The position numbers and the translations under genes are program-made. From an uncultured Croceitalea sp. (GTDB lineage: Bacteria > Bacteroidota > Bacteroidia > Flavobacteriales > Flavobacteriaceae), in contig CANNDD010000005.1 in NCBI GenBank assembly GCA_947503285.1, positions 248,001-312,000 of the forward strand: 64,000 nt of DNA, given 5' to 3'. The notes beneath the pieces were generated by a model. That model did no database searches, was not told the DNA's origin, and saw nothing but the letters and a program-made list of their open reading frames with translations. This document shows, in pieces, positions 33,584 to 42,967 of the stretch; position 1 is the stretch's first letter, and every line of letters starts with the position of its first letter.

Positions 33584-34917
33584 GCAAGCTTAAATTGATT
33601 ATCATAAGGGAGTATCTGGCAAAAGTCCGTAATAAATCTTTTGTGGTAATGACTTTTTTAAGTCCGATTTTAATGGTGGGCATGATTGTATTGATAGCCT
33701 ATCTTACAAAACTCAATGATAATGAAAAACGCATCATCACGGTATTGAATGAAAGTGATTACTTTTCGAATTCGTTCTATGCTTCAGAAAGTCTTTCTTA
33801 TATCGAATTCAAAAATTTAAGCTTTGAAGAAGCTAAAGACTCCACCTTGGCAATGGGTACTTATGGTTTGTTGTATATACCGAAAAGGGATGATTTGGAG
33901 GCTACGGCAAATTCAACATTTTTATATACTAAAGAGAGTCCCGTAAGTTTAGTACTGCAGCGACTTGACAATATCTTTCAAAATCGATTGCGTCAAAGTA
34001 GGTTGCAACAATTAGGGGTGACGGCCAAAGACTTCGCTAATATAGAACAAGACTTTGAATTAAGCACGGCGACATTTGAAGGCCAAAAGAATATTAAAGG
34101 TATCAATGAAATCAAGGCCGGTATCGGTGGTGCTTTCGGATATTTGATCATGATGTTCATAATTATCTATGGCGGTTTTGTCATGCGCAGTGTTATTGAA
34201 GAAAAGACAAGTCGTATTATTGAGGTGATCATTTCATCAGTGAAACCCTTTCAATTGATGCTCGGTAAAATTATAGGTACTTCTTTGGCGGGCATCACCC
34301 AATTTGCCATTTGGATACTTTCGGCCTCTATTTTACTTTTTGTATCGTTATGGATTTTAGATATGGAAATGGACACGATACCTACCAATTCGATGTTGAC
34401 CACAACTACGTTTACGAATATGACCAATGCGCAGCCCGAAGTAAGCGATTTAGAATTGTATACCGCAGAGTTTCTTAAGATTCCGTGGGTCTTACTAGTT
34501 TGTTCGTTTCTGGTATATTTTGTTTTAGGATACCTTATTTACAGTTCCATTTATGCCGCAATAGGTGCCGCAGTGGATAATGAAACAGATACGCAACAAT
34601 TTATTTTTCCGATAATCTTACCACTGATGCTTGCTATTTATGTCGGGTTCTTTTCGGTTTTCAGCAATCCCCACGGGCCAATAGCAGTTGGTTTTTCGCT
34701 CTTTCCATTGACCTCACCTATAGTGATGTTAATGCGTCTACCGGGTGGCTTGGGTGAAGGTGGTGTACCCATTTGGCAGTTATTGGTCAGTATCACGTTG
34801 CTTATCATTACTTTTTTAGGTATTGTGTGGTTTGCGGCGAAGATCTATCGAGTGGGTATTTTGATGTACGGTAAAAAACCGACGTATAGGGAATTATATA
34901 AATGGCTTAATTATTAA
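33580..34917 (+). CDS. ABC-2 type permease (NatB-like)
   Basis: 445 residues. One N-terminal helix (about 22-44), a large extracytoplasmic domain (about 45-180), then five or six helices. The segment MRSVIEEKTSRIIEVIISSVKPFQLMLGKI is the family's conserved cytoplasmic loop, seen here in pieces. Partner of the coupled ATPase. The downstream mechanosensitive channel gene begins one base after its stop, so the three genes form one operon. Confidence 0.93.
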   Translation: MSKLKLIIIREYLAKVRNKSFVVMTFLSPILMVGMIVLIAYLTKLNDNEKRIITVLNESDYFSNSFYASESLSYIEFKNLSFEEAKDSTLAMGTYGLLYIPKRDDLEATANSTFLYTKESPVSLVLQRLDNIFQNRLRQSRLQQLGVTAKDFANIEQDFELSTATFEGQKNIKGINEIKAGIGGAFGYLIMMFIIIYGGFVMRSVIEEKTSRIIEVIISSVKPFQLMLGKIIGTSLAGITQFAIWILSASILLFVSLWILDMEMDTIPTNSMLTTTTFTNMTNAQPEVSDLELYTAEFLKIPWVLLVCSFLVYFVLGYLIYSSIYAAIGAAVDNETDTQQFIFPIILPLMLAIYVGFFSVFSNPHGPIAVGFSLFPLTSPIVMLMRLPGGLGEGGVPIWQLLVSITLLIITFLGIVWFAAKIYRVGILMYGKKPTYRELYKWLNY

Positions 34918-34918
34918 A

Positions 34919-35824
34919 ATGCAAGATCAAAACCAAGATAACGGACTCGAAGAAATTCTAAAAGAAGATATTTGGGGGTCTGTAAAAGAGTTTCTGGATG
35001 CCGGTTTTCATTATGGGGAAGGAGAGCATTCCATTCACATTACAGTAGGCCTACTTTTACTGCTTACATTGGCTTTGGTATTAACGAGTTTCTTTCTGAA
35101 ATGGTCAAGAAAGTTGTTCACCAGAAAAATGGAGCAAGAAGATAAGTTGAAGTTCATCAGTATCTTCAAGTTTATCAAATATGTGGTCTATGTGGTGGTG
35201 ATCTTACTGACCATGAGCGCCGCCGGTATTAATGTTACCGTAATACTTACGGCCTCAGCCGCGCTTTTCGTAGGCTTAGGGCTAGCGCTTCAAGAACTTT
35301 TTCAAGATATTATCGGGGGTGTTTTCATTATCGTAGACAAATCACTTCGTGTGGGTGATATCGTTGAGGTCAATGGAAAAGTAGGTAAGGTATTTGAAAT
35401 TAAATTGAGAACGACCCGGGCCCTGACTAGGGACGATAAGGTGATCATAATACCCAATCACAAGTTTATAAGTGATATCATCTACAATTATACCCAGAAC
35501 CACAAGACCACCCGTGAAAAAGTGAACGTTGGCGTGGCCTATGGTAGTGACATCACTTTGGTCACACAATTACTTGAAGGAATTGTCAATGAACAAAAGG
35601 GAATACTGAAAAATCCCAAACCTTTTGTCCTTTTTGAAGACTTTGGGGATTCGGCACTTCTTTTTTCCATAAATTTCTATATCAATGACAGTTTTGGTGA
35701 CCCTAGGATAAAAAGTGCGATCCGTTATGCTATAGATGCCAAGTTTAGGTCAAATCAAATAACGATTCCATTTCCCCAACGTGATGTCCATTTATTTCAG
35801 CACAAACCCACATCAAAAGAATAG
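34919..35824 (+). CDS. MscS-family mechanosensitive channel
   Basis: 301 residues with three membrane helices and a C-terminal cytoplasmic vestibule. TM3 carries the small-residue face (ASAALFVGLGLALQELFQD), and GGVFIIVDKSLRVGDIVEV starts the MscS beta domain. It opens under membrane tension to release solutes during osmotic downshock. Co-transcribed with the NatAB-like exporter. Confidence 0.93.
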   Translation: MQDQNQDNGLEEILKEDIWGSVKEFLDAGFHYGEGEHSIHITVGLLLLLTLALVLTSFFLKWSRKLFTRKMEQEDKLKFISIFKFIKYVVYVVVILLTMSAAGINVTVILTASAALFVGLGLALQELFQDIIGGVFIIVDKSLRVGDIVEVNGKVGKVFEIKLRTTRALTRDDKVIIIPNHKFISDIIYNYTQNHKTTREKVNVGVAYGSDITLVTQLLEGIVNEQKGILKNPKPFVLFEDFGDSALLFSINFYINDSFGDPRIKSAIRYAIDAKFRSNQITIPFPQRDVHLFQHKPTSKE

Positions 35825-36004
35825 GTCAGGGCTTTAAACGGAAGACGTACACTAGGTAAACAATACGATACTTGGTTTTTCCACTTTAAAGATTCTAGGG
35901 GATATGGCATTATTATTGAAAGTCACATAACAAAGTATAGTTGTTCCATGAAAAGGCAAATGGTTACTTTAGAACAAAATTTGAAATAATAATTTTTTAA
36001 TGAA

Positions 36005-37174
36005 ATGAATATGTCAAAGATATTGGTCATAGAAGACGAGGCGGCAATTAGAAGGGTTTTGGTCAAAATACTAAGTGAAGAGAACGATGCCTATGAGGTT
36101 TTCGAGGCTGAAGATGGATTAAAAGGTATTGAGGTCATTAAGAAAGACGACTTCGATTTAGTGCTTTGCGATATTAAAATGCCAAAAATGGATGGGGTCG
36201 AGGTATTGGAAGCCGCAAAAAAGCTGAAACCAGAAACCCCATTTATCATGATATCCGGGCATGGTGATCTAGATACGGCGGTCAACACCATGCGTCTGGG
36301 TGCCTTTGATTATATTTCAAAACCACCGGATTTGAACAGGTTGCTGACAACGGTACGAAACGCCTTGGATAAAAAGGAATTGGTCGTTGAAAACAAAATT
36401 CTTAAGAAGAAGGTCAGTAAGAATTATGAAATGATCGGCGAAAGTCAAGAAATAGGTGCAATCAAGGATATGATTGAAAAAGTGGCGCCTACCGATGCAC
36501 GGGTTTTGATTACCGGTTCGAATGGTACGGGTAAAGAATTGGTAGCGCACTGGGTACATGAAAAAAGTCCCCGCTCCACGGCCCCTTTTATCGAGGTGAA
36601 TTGTGCGGCAATACCTTCTGAACTTATAGAGAGCGAGCTTTTTGGGCATGTAAAAGGTGCTTTTACGTCAGCCGTAAAAGATAGGGCGGGTAAGTTTGAA
36701 GCAGCCAATAAAGGAACCATTTTTCTTGATGAAATAGGTGATATGAGCCTTTCGGCGCAAGCAAAGGTCTTAAGGGCCTTGCAAGAAAACAAGATTTCAA
36801 GGGTAGGTAGTGATAAAGATATCAAAGTTGACGTGCGTGTACTCGCTGCGACGAATAAAGATTTGAAGAAGGAAATCGAAGACGGTAAGTTTCGTGAGGA
36901 CCTTTATCATAGGTTAGCGGTCATTTTAATAAAGGTACCTGCTTTAAATGATAGACGGGACGATATACCATTGTTGATCAACCATTTCTCAAAAAAAATC
37001 GCTGATGAACAGGGAGCGGTCACTAAAGATTTTTCCAAAAAGGCCATTGAGCTTTTAAAAAGTTATGATTGGACGGGTAATGTTCGGGAACTTCGTAATG
37101 TGGTGGAAAGGCTGATCATACTTGGTGGAAAGGAAGTAAATGAGGATGATGTCAAATTGTTCGCTGCCAAATGA
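36005..37174 (+). CDS. Sigma-54 activator response regulator lacking a DNA-binding domain
   Basis: 389 residues. The receiver domain (1-125) has Asp56 in LCDIKMPKMDG as the phosphoacceptor. The AAA+ domain has Walker A GSNGTGKE at 171-178, the sigma-54-contacting GAFTSA loop at 219-224, and Walker B FLDEIGD around 240-246. It ends soon after the R-finger/sensor-II region (WTGNVRELRNVVER), with no Fis-type helix-turn-helix, so it probably acts from solution or with a partner. No histidine kinase is adjacent. Confidence 0.92.
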   Translation: MNMSKILVIEDEAAIRRVLVKILSEENDAYEVFEAEDGLKGIEVIKKDDFDLVLCDIKMPKMDGVEVLEAAKKLKPETPFIMISGHGDLDTAVNTMRLGAFDYISKPPDLNRLLTTVRNALDKKELVVENKILKKKVSKNYEMIGESQEIGAIKDMIEKVAPTDARVLITGSNGTGKELVAHWVHEKSPRSTAPFIEVNCAAIPSELIESELFGHVKGAFTSAVKDRAGKFEAANKGTIFLDEIGDMSLSAQAKVLRALQENKISRVGSDKDIKVDVRVLAATNKDLKKEIEDGKFREDLYHRLAVILIKVPALNDRRDDIPLLINHFSKKIADEQGAVTKDFSKKAIELLKSYDWTGNVRELRNVVERLIILGGKEVNEDDVKLFAAK

Positions 37175-37891
37175 TCATTTGCCAGTACAATCCCCTAAAC
37201 TTGTCAGGGCATCGAAGGTGATTTGTTTGACCTGGGTATGATAGTATCGCTTGGCTTCAGTAAGTGCCTTATCCTTTAATTTGATGCTGGTCTTTGCATG
37301 AATGTCAGAAATAAATTTGAAGGCGTCCCCGCATTCCACATGATGTACGATTTGATCAAGGGACCCTTTAAATTTAGAAAGGCTATGATCAATGGTTTCT
37401 TGAAGTTGTTCCCTTTTTGATAAAAGCACGCCCCCTTGTTCATGAAGCACCTGTTTAGTGTTCATTACGAGCAAGTCATCACTATAATCGCTCGCTTCCC
37501 CGCTATCAAAGTTTTCCAAAGCAGCAATGCTCAAGAGCGTGCTTTTTAGCGCTATTTTCAAAAAGTCGTTTAAATCTTCAAATGAAGATGCTTTAGTAGC
37601 ATTTTTTAGACTCTTTTCCGCTTGATTGATGTTGTGTAGGGCATGCTCACAACCACATTCCTTGAAATTACCTTTTGTTTTGTGAATGCCATTTAGGGCC
37701 TTGTAAGCATGGTACTTTCCCTTTTCAAGGTTTTTGGATCCCAAGGCCAATCGGGTTTGTTTTTTGATGAATTCCGTATGTTGATTTGCAAAATCGCAGG
37801 CACTGTATGTAGTGAACGAAACCAAAAGGCATACTGCCATTATTCCAAAAATAAGGGGAACAAGAAAAGTGGCCTTTAGGTTGATTTTCAT
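37175..37891 (-). CDS. Hypothetical secreted helical protein
   Basis: 238 residues with an N-terminal hydrophobic segment (about 8-32) acting as a signal peptide or anchor. The rest is Lys-rich and helical, with six Cys residues including a CGCEH pair, suggesting disulphides or metal binding. No family recognised. Its stop abuts the stop of the sigma-54 activator with no gap (convergent). Confidence 0.75.
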   Translation of the reverse strand: MKINLKATFLVPLIFGIMAVCLLVSFTTYSACDFANQHTEFIKKQTRLALGSKNLEKGKYHAYKALNGIHKTKGNFKECGCEHALHNINQAEKSLKNATKASSFEDLNDFLKIALKSTLLSIAALENFDSGEASDYSDDLLVMNTKQVLHEQGGVLLSKREQLQETIDHSLSKFKGSLDQIVHHVECGDAFKFISDIHAKTSIKLKDKALTEAKRYYHTQVKQITFDALTSLGDCTGK

Positions 37892-38064
37892 TGAAGGTAC
37901 GATTTGGTCTTATAAAATTAATGACGCGAGGTACCCCATAAAAATTACATCGTTCAAAACCCGATTTTTACCTACAAAATGAAGAAAATCCTTGGATATT
38001 CGATGAACGGCCTGAATCGGTCTTTGCAAGTTCTGAATCATCAAAATTGCGTATATTTCAAATT

Positions 38065-38949
38065 ATGGATAAAATAAACATTGGAAAGTATCGGGTTGAT
38101 GAACCTATTAACATAACTGAACGAGCTACCTATGACGATTTGGGTGTTGATAAAAAAGCCTTGCGCAAGGCGCTGAAAACCGTTAGTAGTGAATTGGCCG
38201 AATTTCAAGATACGCTCTACGCCCACGGAAAATATGGTGTTTTGATATGCTTGCAAGGTATGGATACCGCTGGTAAAGACAGTTTGATCCGAGAGGTCTT
38301 TAAAGAACTTAATGCCCGGGGTATTGTCGTACATAGTTTTAAAGTACCCACTAAGGTAGAATTGAGGCACGACTATTTATGGCGGCATTACATTGCTTTA
38401 CCCGAACGCGGAAAATTCAGTGTTTTCAACCGCACGCATTACGAGAATGTTTTGGTCACGAAGGTGCATCCCCATTATATTTTAGGGGAACGTATACCTG
38501 GTATTGAAAGTGTTGCCGATATAAATAATGGGTTTTGGGAAAAAAGATATCGCCAAATCAATGATTTTGAACGACACATAGCTGAAAATGGAACTTTGAT
38601 ATTCAAGTTCTTTTTACATCTTTCGAAAGAAGAACAGCGGCAACGTCTTTTACGCAGGCTACGTCTAAAACAAAAAAATTGGAAATTCTCCCCGGGCGAT
38701 TTAAAAGAGCGCAAACTATGGGATGACTATCAAACCTGTTATCAAGAAGCCATCAATAAAACATCAAAACCACATGCACCATGGTATATCGTTCCTGCTG
38801 ATGATAAGAATGCGGCAAGGGTTATCGTTGCCACGATTTTATTGGAATCGTTAAAAAAATATAAAGATGTTAAGGTACCCGAGCTAGATGAAGAAATAAA
38901 AACTAATTTAGAAACCTTCAAACAAGAATTGGAAAAAGAAAAAGAATGA
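38065..38949 (+). CDS. Polyphosphate kinase 2 family protein
   Basis: 294 residues from the ATG at 38065 (frame open from a TTG at 38047; the ATG is preferred). PPK2 enzymes phosphorylate nucleoside mono- or diphosphates from polyphosphate. Walker A QGMDTAGKDS is at 64-73. The lid and second motif, WRHYIALPERGKFSVFNRTHYE, is present in pieces, followed by KFFLHLSKEEQ. The sequence pattern is closest to the class III form (AMP and ADP use), but this cannot be proved. It overlaps the M28 peptidase start by 4 bp. Confidence 0.92.
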   Translation: MDKINIGKYRVDEPINITERATYDDLGVDKKALRKALKTVSSELAEFQDTLYAHGKYGVLICLQGMDTAGKDSLIREVFKELNARGIVVHSFKVPTKVELRHDYLWRHYIALPERGKFSVFNRTHYENVLVTKVHPHYILGERIPGIESVADINNGFWEKRYRQINDFERHIAENGTLIFKFFLHLSKEEQRQRLLRRLRLKQKNWKFSPGDLKERKLWDDYQTCYQEAINKTSKPHAPWYIVPADDKNAARVIVATILLESLKKYKDVKVPELDEEIKTNLETFKQELEKEKE

Positions 38950-40340
38950 AAATCCCAATGTTGATGGTCTTCTTCACCGTAAGCACCGTCATTTCCCAAA
39001 CTACAGACGAAAAGCAGTTGAAAGCCATATATGATATGGCCTTAACCGATGGAAAAGCCTATGATTGGTTGAATCATCTTTCAAATCAAATCGGAGGACG
39101 ACTTTCGGGATCGGTACAAGCCCAGCAGGCTGTGGAATATACTAAAGAACAACTTGATTCCTTAGGTTTGGATCGTGTATGGTTGCAACCCGTAATGGTT
39201 CCTAAATGGGTGCGGGGAACCCCAGAATTCGCTTATATCGAGACAAAACCAGGAATTACCACGAACGTTGCGATTTGTGCATTAGGTGGTTCGGTGGCGA
39301 CACCAGATGGCGGAATTAAAGCAAAAGTGATTGAAGTAAATGGAATTGAGGATCTGGAGAAATTGGGTAACGAAAAAATCAAGGGTAAAATAGTATTCTT
39401 CAATCGGCCTATGGATCCTACCCAAATCAGCACCTTTAGTGCCTATTCCGGTTGTGTAGACCAACGCTATTCAGGAGCTGCGGAAGCAGGAAAATATGGA
39501 GCACTTGGCGTAATCGTACGTTCTATGAACCTTCGGATTGACGATTATCCGCATACGGGTTCAATGAGTTACGGTGATACCCCCGTTCAAAACAGGATAC
39601 CGGCTGCAGCTATCAGTACAAAAGCAGCAGAACTTTTGAGTACTACCTTGAAGTTAAACCCGGCGATCAATTTCTATTTTAAACAAAATTGCAAACAGTT
39701 CGATGATGTACAATCCTATAATGTTATTGGTGAATTGAAAGGAACGACGTATCCCGATGAGATTATGGTAGTCGGCGGACATTTGGATTCTTGGGATTTG
39801 GGTGATGGTTCACATGATGATGGTGCCGGTGTCGTACAGAGCATGGAGGTACTCCGCTTGATGAAGGCCAATGGCTATAAACCACAACGCACCATTCGGG
39901 TCGTTTTGTTCATGAATGAGGAAAATGGACTAAGGGGCGGAAACAAATATGCCGAGGTGGCCAAGGCCAAAAATGAAACCCACATTTTCGCATTGGAAAG
40001 TGATGCAGGGGGCTTTACCCCTCGCGGATTTTCATTTGACTGTTCGGATGCGGATTTTGAACAGGTTCAAGGTTGGAGAAAATTGTTTGAGCCTTATTTG
40101 ATACATATGTTCTTAAGGGGAGGTAGTGGTGCTGACATAGGGCCCTTAAAAGATGAAGGTCTGGTGCTTGCGGGCTTAAGGCCAGATTCACAACGCTACT
40201 TCGACCATCACCATGCTGAAAACGATACGTTCGAACATGTCAATAAGCGTGAACTTGAATTGGGTAGTGCTACCATGGCAAGTCTGATTTATTTGGTGGA
40301 TAAATACGGGTTCGGAATACAAAAAAAGGTAAAGGGTTGA
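38946..40340 (+). CDS. M28 family metallopeptidase, secreted
   Basis: 464 residues with a signal peptide (to TVISQ). A PA domain (about 120-240) is inserted before the catalytic region. Two-zinc ligands fit GGHLDSWDLGDGSHDD, MNEENGL, ESDAGG and DHHHAENDTF, the pattern of M28 aminopeptidase/carboxypeptidase-Q-like enzymes. It is translationally coupled (ATGA) to the PPK2 gene, although the functions seem unrelated. Confidence 0.94.
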   Translation: MKIPMLMVFFTVSTVISQTTDEKQLKAIYDMALTDGKAYDWLNHLSNQIGGRLSGSVQAQQAVEYTKEQLDSLGLDRVWLQPVMVPKWVRGTPEFAYIETKPGITTNVAICALGGSVATPDGGIKAKVIEVNGIEDLEKLGNEKIKGKIVFFNRPMDPTQISTFSAYSGCVDQRYSGAAEAGKYGALGVIVRSMNLRIDDYPHTGSMSYGDTPVQNRIPAAAISTKAAELLSTTLKLNPAINFYFKQNCKQFDDVQSYNVIGELKGTTYPDEIMVVGGHLDSWDLGDGSHDDGAGVVQSMEVLRLMKANGYKPQRTIRVVLFMNEENGLRGGNKYAEVAKAKNETHIFALESDAGGFTPRGFSFDCSDADFEQVQGWRKLFEPYLIHMFLRGGSGADIGPLKDEGLVLAGLRPDSQRYFDHHHAENDTFEHVNKRELELGSATMASLIYLVDKYGFGIQKKVKG

Positions 40341-40386
40341 TCAGCGGCCTTTGAATTTTATCTGAACAGTGGTTTCGCATGATTGC

Positions 40387-40420
40387 TTTGATACTTAGAA
40401 AGAAGAAACCCCTACCTTTG
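40387..40420 (+). promoter_or_regulatory. Promoter of the dual immunophilin gene
   Basis: TTTG (40387-40390) and an exact TACCTTTG -7 box (40413-40420), 22 bp apart, about 50 bases before the start codon. Good match to the Bacteroidetes consensus. Confidence 0.6.
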
Positions 40421-40470
40421 CACGCTGCAGACAAGAACATCAAGTAATTAAAAAATCAAATTATAATAGT

Positions 40471-41403
40471 ATGCAAGACGGTATTTACGCAAAATTCAAT
40501 ACCTCAAAGGGTGAAATCCTAGTGAAACTAACCCACGATAAAACCCCGGGAACGGTTGGTAACTTTGTTGCATTGGCAGAAGGGGAAATGGAAAACGGGG
40601 CGAAACCCAAAGGAGAACCCTATTATGACGGATTAAAATTCCATAGGGTAATTCCTGATTTCATGATTCAAGGTGGGTGTCCACAGGGTACCGGTACAGG
40701 TAGTCCAGGATACCAGTTTGATGATGAGTTCCATCCAGATTTAACGCATGATGGCCCGGGAGTACTCTCGATGGCGAATGCTGGCCCAGGTAGCAATGGG
40801 AGCCAGTTTTTTATTACCCATGTCGCGACCCCTTGGTTAGATAATAAGCATACAGTGTTCGGTAATGTTGAACATGGACAGGAGGTAGTTGATGCCATCA
40901 CCCAAGGTGATAGTATTGAGAATATGGAAATCATAAGGGTAGGGGCAGAAGCAGAACAGTGGAACGCCATCGAAGCTTTCAAGACATTTGAGGGCGCACG
41001 CGAAAAACGAATAGCGGAACAAAAAGCACAAGCTGAAGCGGCCATGGAAAAATTGGCGGCTGGTTTTGAAAAAACCGATTCTGGCCTGCGTTATAAAATG
41101 ATCCAACAAGGTAATGGAACAAAAGCCGAGAAAGGGAAAACGGTTTCCGTGCACTATGAGGGTAGTTTGCCAAACGGCCAGGTTTTTGATTCTTCGTTCA
41201 AGAGAAACCAACCTATTGATTTTCAATTAGGTGTTGGTCAGGTTATCGCCGGTTGGGATGAAGGTATTTCTTTATTGCAAGTTGGTGATAAGGCCCGATT
41301 CGTAATACCTTCCCATTTGGGCTATGGAAGTGCCGGAGCTGGTGGGGTAATTCCACCAGATGCTACTTTGGTCTTTGATGTTGAGTTGATGGGCGTAAAA
41401 TAG
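40471..41403 (+). CDS. Dual-domain peptidyl-prolyl isomerase (cyclophilin-FKBP)
   Basis: 310 residues. A cyclophilin domain (about 1-170; [20 protein letters not shown] and [10 protein letters not shown]) is joined by an Ala/Lys/Glu-rich helix (about 175-200) to an FKBP domain (about 205-310; [32 protein letters not shown]). Such CFBP-type dual immunophilins are known from flavobacteria and a few protists. No signal peptide, so the protein acts in the cytoplasm, catalysing proline isomerisation during folding. Confidence 0.95.
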   Translation: MQDGIYAKFNTSKGEILVKLTHDKTPGTVGNFVALAEGEMENGAKPKGEPYYDGLKFHRVIPDFMIQGGCPQGTGTGSPGYQFDDEFHPDLTHDGPGVLSMANAGPGSNGSQFFITHVATPWLDNKHTVFGNVEHGQEVVDAITQGDSIENMEIIRVGAEAEQWNAIEAFKTFEGAREKRIAEQKAQAEAAMEKLAAGFEKTDSGLRYKMIQQGNGTKAEKGKTVSVHYEGSLPNGQVFDSSFKRNQPIDFQLGVGQVIAGWDEGISLLQVGDKARFVIPSHLGYGSAGAGGVIPPDATLVFDVELMGVK

Positions 41404-41453
41404 ACGGGATAGGTTTATATCCCTAATCCATTTTTCAAATACTTATTAAAAAT

Positions 41454-41487
41454 AAAAGGCTTCCTTTTTCTCAAAAGGGGGCTTTTT
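41454..41487. terminator. Terminator after the isomerase gene
   Basis: AAAAGGCTTCCTTTT pairs with AAAAGGGGGCTTTTT over 15 positions, including three wobbles, around a TCTC loop. T-runs on both sides make it bidirectional; its right edge touches the stop of the tiny minus-strand gene at 41487. Confidence 0.75.
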
Positions 41488-41570
41488 TATTTGGCCCTAT
41501 TCACACTTAAAAACAAGAGAAATAAGTTGATTGCCACCAAAAAGAGTAAAATTGCGAAAAAAGTATTCAT
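41487..41570 (-). CDS. 27-residue membrane protein (tiny family, copy A)
   Basis: The frame MNTFFAILLFLVAINLFLL continues FLSVNRAK and stops. It is one hydrophobic helix with a short basic end. It matches the neighbouring copy at 41663-41749 and the first 26 residues of the 59-residue protein upstream of crcB at the positions TFF, I-L, N, LL and SVN. That conservation is the evidence for translation; the length alone would not support a gene. Confidence 0.6.
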   Translation of the reverse strand: MNTFFAILLFLVAINLFLLFLSVNRAK

Positions 41571-41662
41571 TGACTGTGCTAATTATTTTGGGGAACACTT
41601 AACAAACAATTGAACGGGGATAAACCCTACTTTATTGTTGTTAAATCTTTTTCAGTGAATTC

Positions 41663-41749
41663 TTACTCCTTAATTCCATTGACGCTCCAAAACAACAATA
41701 ATACGTTGATGAGTAATAAGGCAAAAAGTATCCCAAAGAATGTGGTCAT
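41663..41749 (-). CDS. 28-residue membrane protein (tiny family, copy B)
   Basis: Reads MTTFFGILFALLLINVLLL then FWSVNGIKE and stops. Shares MxTFFGILF with the 59-residue protein at 26317-26496 and the SVN ending with copy A, 92 bp downstream. A tandem pair of single-helix proteins lies between csp and the isomerase gene. No promoter box was found; it may be reached by read-through of the csp terminator. Confidence 0.62.
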   Translation of the reverse strand: MTTFFGILFALLLINVLLLFWSVNGIKE

Positions 41750-41844
41750 GGTTGCTTTATTTATGGGAGAACTTGAGATTGTTTACTATTAGAGGGTCTT
41801 TTTTTGATTTAGTTGCGTAAATCGTTAAACAAAAATCAAAAAAA

Positions 41845-41868
41845 AGCCCCTGCAATAAAGCGGGGGCT
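41845..41868 (-). terminator. Terminator after the cold-shock gene
   Basis: AGCCCCTGC and GCGGGGGCT pair over nine positions (one wobble) with a 6-base loop. On the minus strand a run of eight Ts follows, 28 bp after the csp stop. Confidence 0.85.
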
Positions 41869-41895
41869 ATCTTATAAAAAAGTGTGCTGCTTACC

Positions 41896-42090
41896 TTAAT
41901 CTATAACTTGTACATTTACGGCGTTCAATCCTTTTTTACCTTGTTGTAGTTCGAATTCTACAACATCACCTTCGCGAATTTCATCAACTAAGCCTGAAAT
42001 ATGTACAAAGTGATCTGTGTTTGAACCTTCTTCAGTAATAAAGCCGTAGCCCTTTGAATCGTTGAAGAATTTTACTGTTCCTTTACTCAT
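41896..42090 (-). CDS. cspA-like: Cold shock protein
   Basis: 64 residues, a complete single cold-shock domain. RNP1-type KGYGFITEE and RNP2-type DHFVHIS are present. It binds single-stranded RNA/DNA and melts RNA structure. Monocistronic with its own strong terminator. The 5' leader upstream of the ATG is AT-rich. Confidence 0.96.
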   Translation of the reverse strand: MSKGTVKFFNDSKGYGFITEEGSNTDHFVHISGLVDEIREGDVVEFELQQGKKGLNAVNVQVID

Positions 42091-42175
42091 AATAAAAATT
42101 AAATAATTAAATAAAGCACAAATGTAAGGCTAAAATATTCATAATGAGGTTTTTTGTTAAAAAATTAGTGTGAAC

Positions 42176-42814
42176 TTAATTTGTGGGATCCGGTGTCATT
42201 CGTAGGTAGGGCCTTATTTCTTCAACGCCTTTAGGAAATAGTTCTTTTGCTTCGCCTGTTTCAATGGCGGGGCTTACAACCACCTTTTCACCATTTTGCC
42301 AGTTGGCAGGGGTCGCTACCTTATGATATGCGGTTAACTGCAAAGAGTCGATTACCCTTAATAATTCATAAAAATTACGTCCGGTTGAGGCCGGATAGGT
42401 CAAAATAAGTTTGATGCTTTTGTCGGGCGCAATAATGAATACCGATCGTACTGTTAAATTATTGTCCGCTTTGGGGTGAATCATGTCGTATAAATCAGCC
42501 ACTTTTTTATCTTCATCCGCCACGATGGGAAAATTGACCAACGTGTTTTGAGTCTCGTTGATGTCTTTGATCCACTCGCTATGAGACTCCACACCGTCAA
42601 CACTTAAGGCCATCATTTTTACATTGCGTTTATCAAACTCATCTTTAAATTTGGCTGCAGTGCCAAGTTCCGTAGTACATACTGGTGTAAAATCAGCTGG
42701 GTGCGAGAATAAGATACCCCACGAATCCCCAAGGTAGTCATACAAATTAAGGGTTCCTTGCGAGGTTTCTGCGGTAAAATCGGGGGCGGTATCGCCTAAT
42801 CGTAATGTTGCCAT
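42176..42814 (-). CDS. Peroxiredoxin (Prx6/1-Cys type)
   Basis: 212 residues, the length of the Prx6 group. The peroxidatic Cys46 is in HPADFTPVCTTELG. The C-terminal extension VVSPAIETGEAKELFPKG and YLRMTPDP are Prx6 family features. Reduces hydrogen peroxide and organic peroxides in the cytoplasm. A single gene with its own promoter region of 150 bp. Confidence 0.95.
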   Translation of the reverse strand: MATLRLGDTAPDFTAETSQGTLNLYDYLGDSWGILFSHPADFTPVCTTELGTAAKFKDEFDKRNVKMMALSVDGVESHSEWIKDINETQNTLVNFPIVADEDKKVADLYDMIHPKADNNLTVRSVFIIAPDKSIKLILTYPASTGRNFYELLRVIDSLQLTAYHKVATPANWQNGEKVVVSPAIETGEAKELFPKGVEEIRPYLRMTPDPTN

Positions 42815-42967
42815 TTTTAGTTGTTTTAAATCGTTACATTCTAGTATCCTACAAAATTAGTAGATTAATAATCTTACTTCTGTTAAAGAGTACAAAAAAT
42901 AGTAAAGTTTTTATGAGGTTCCCATGATGGGAATCATTGTATTAAGAAAGTTTTCTACTTTTAATGC

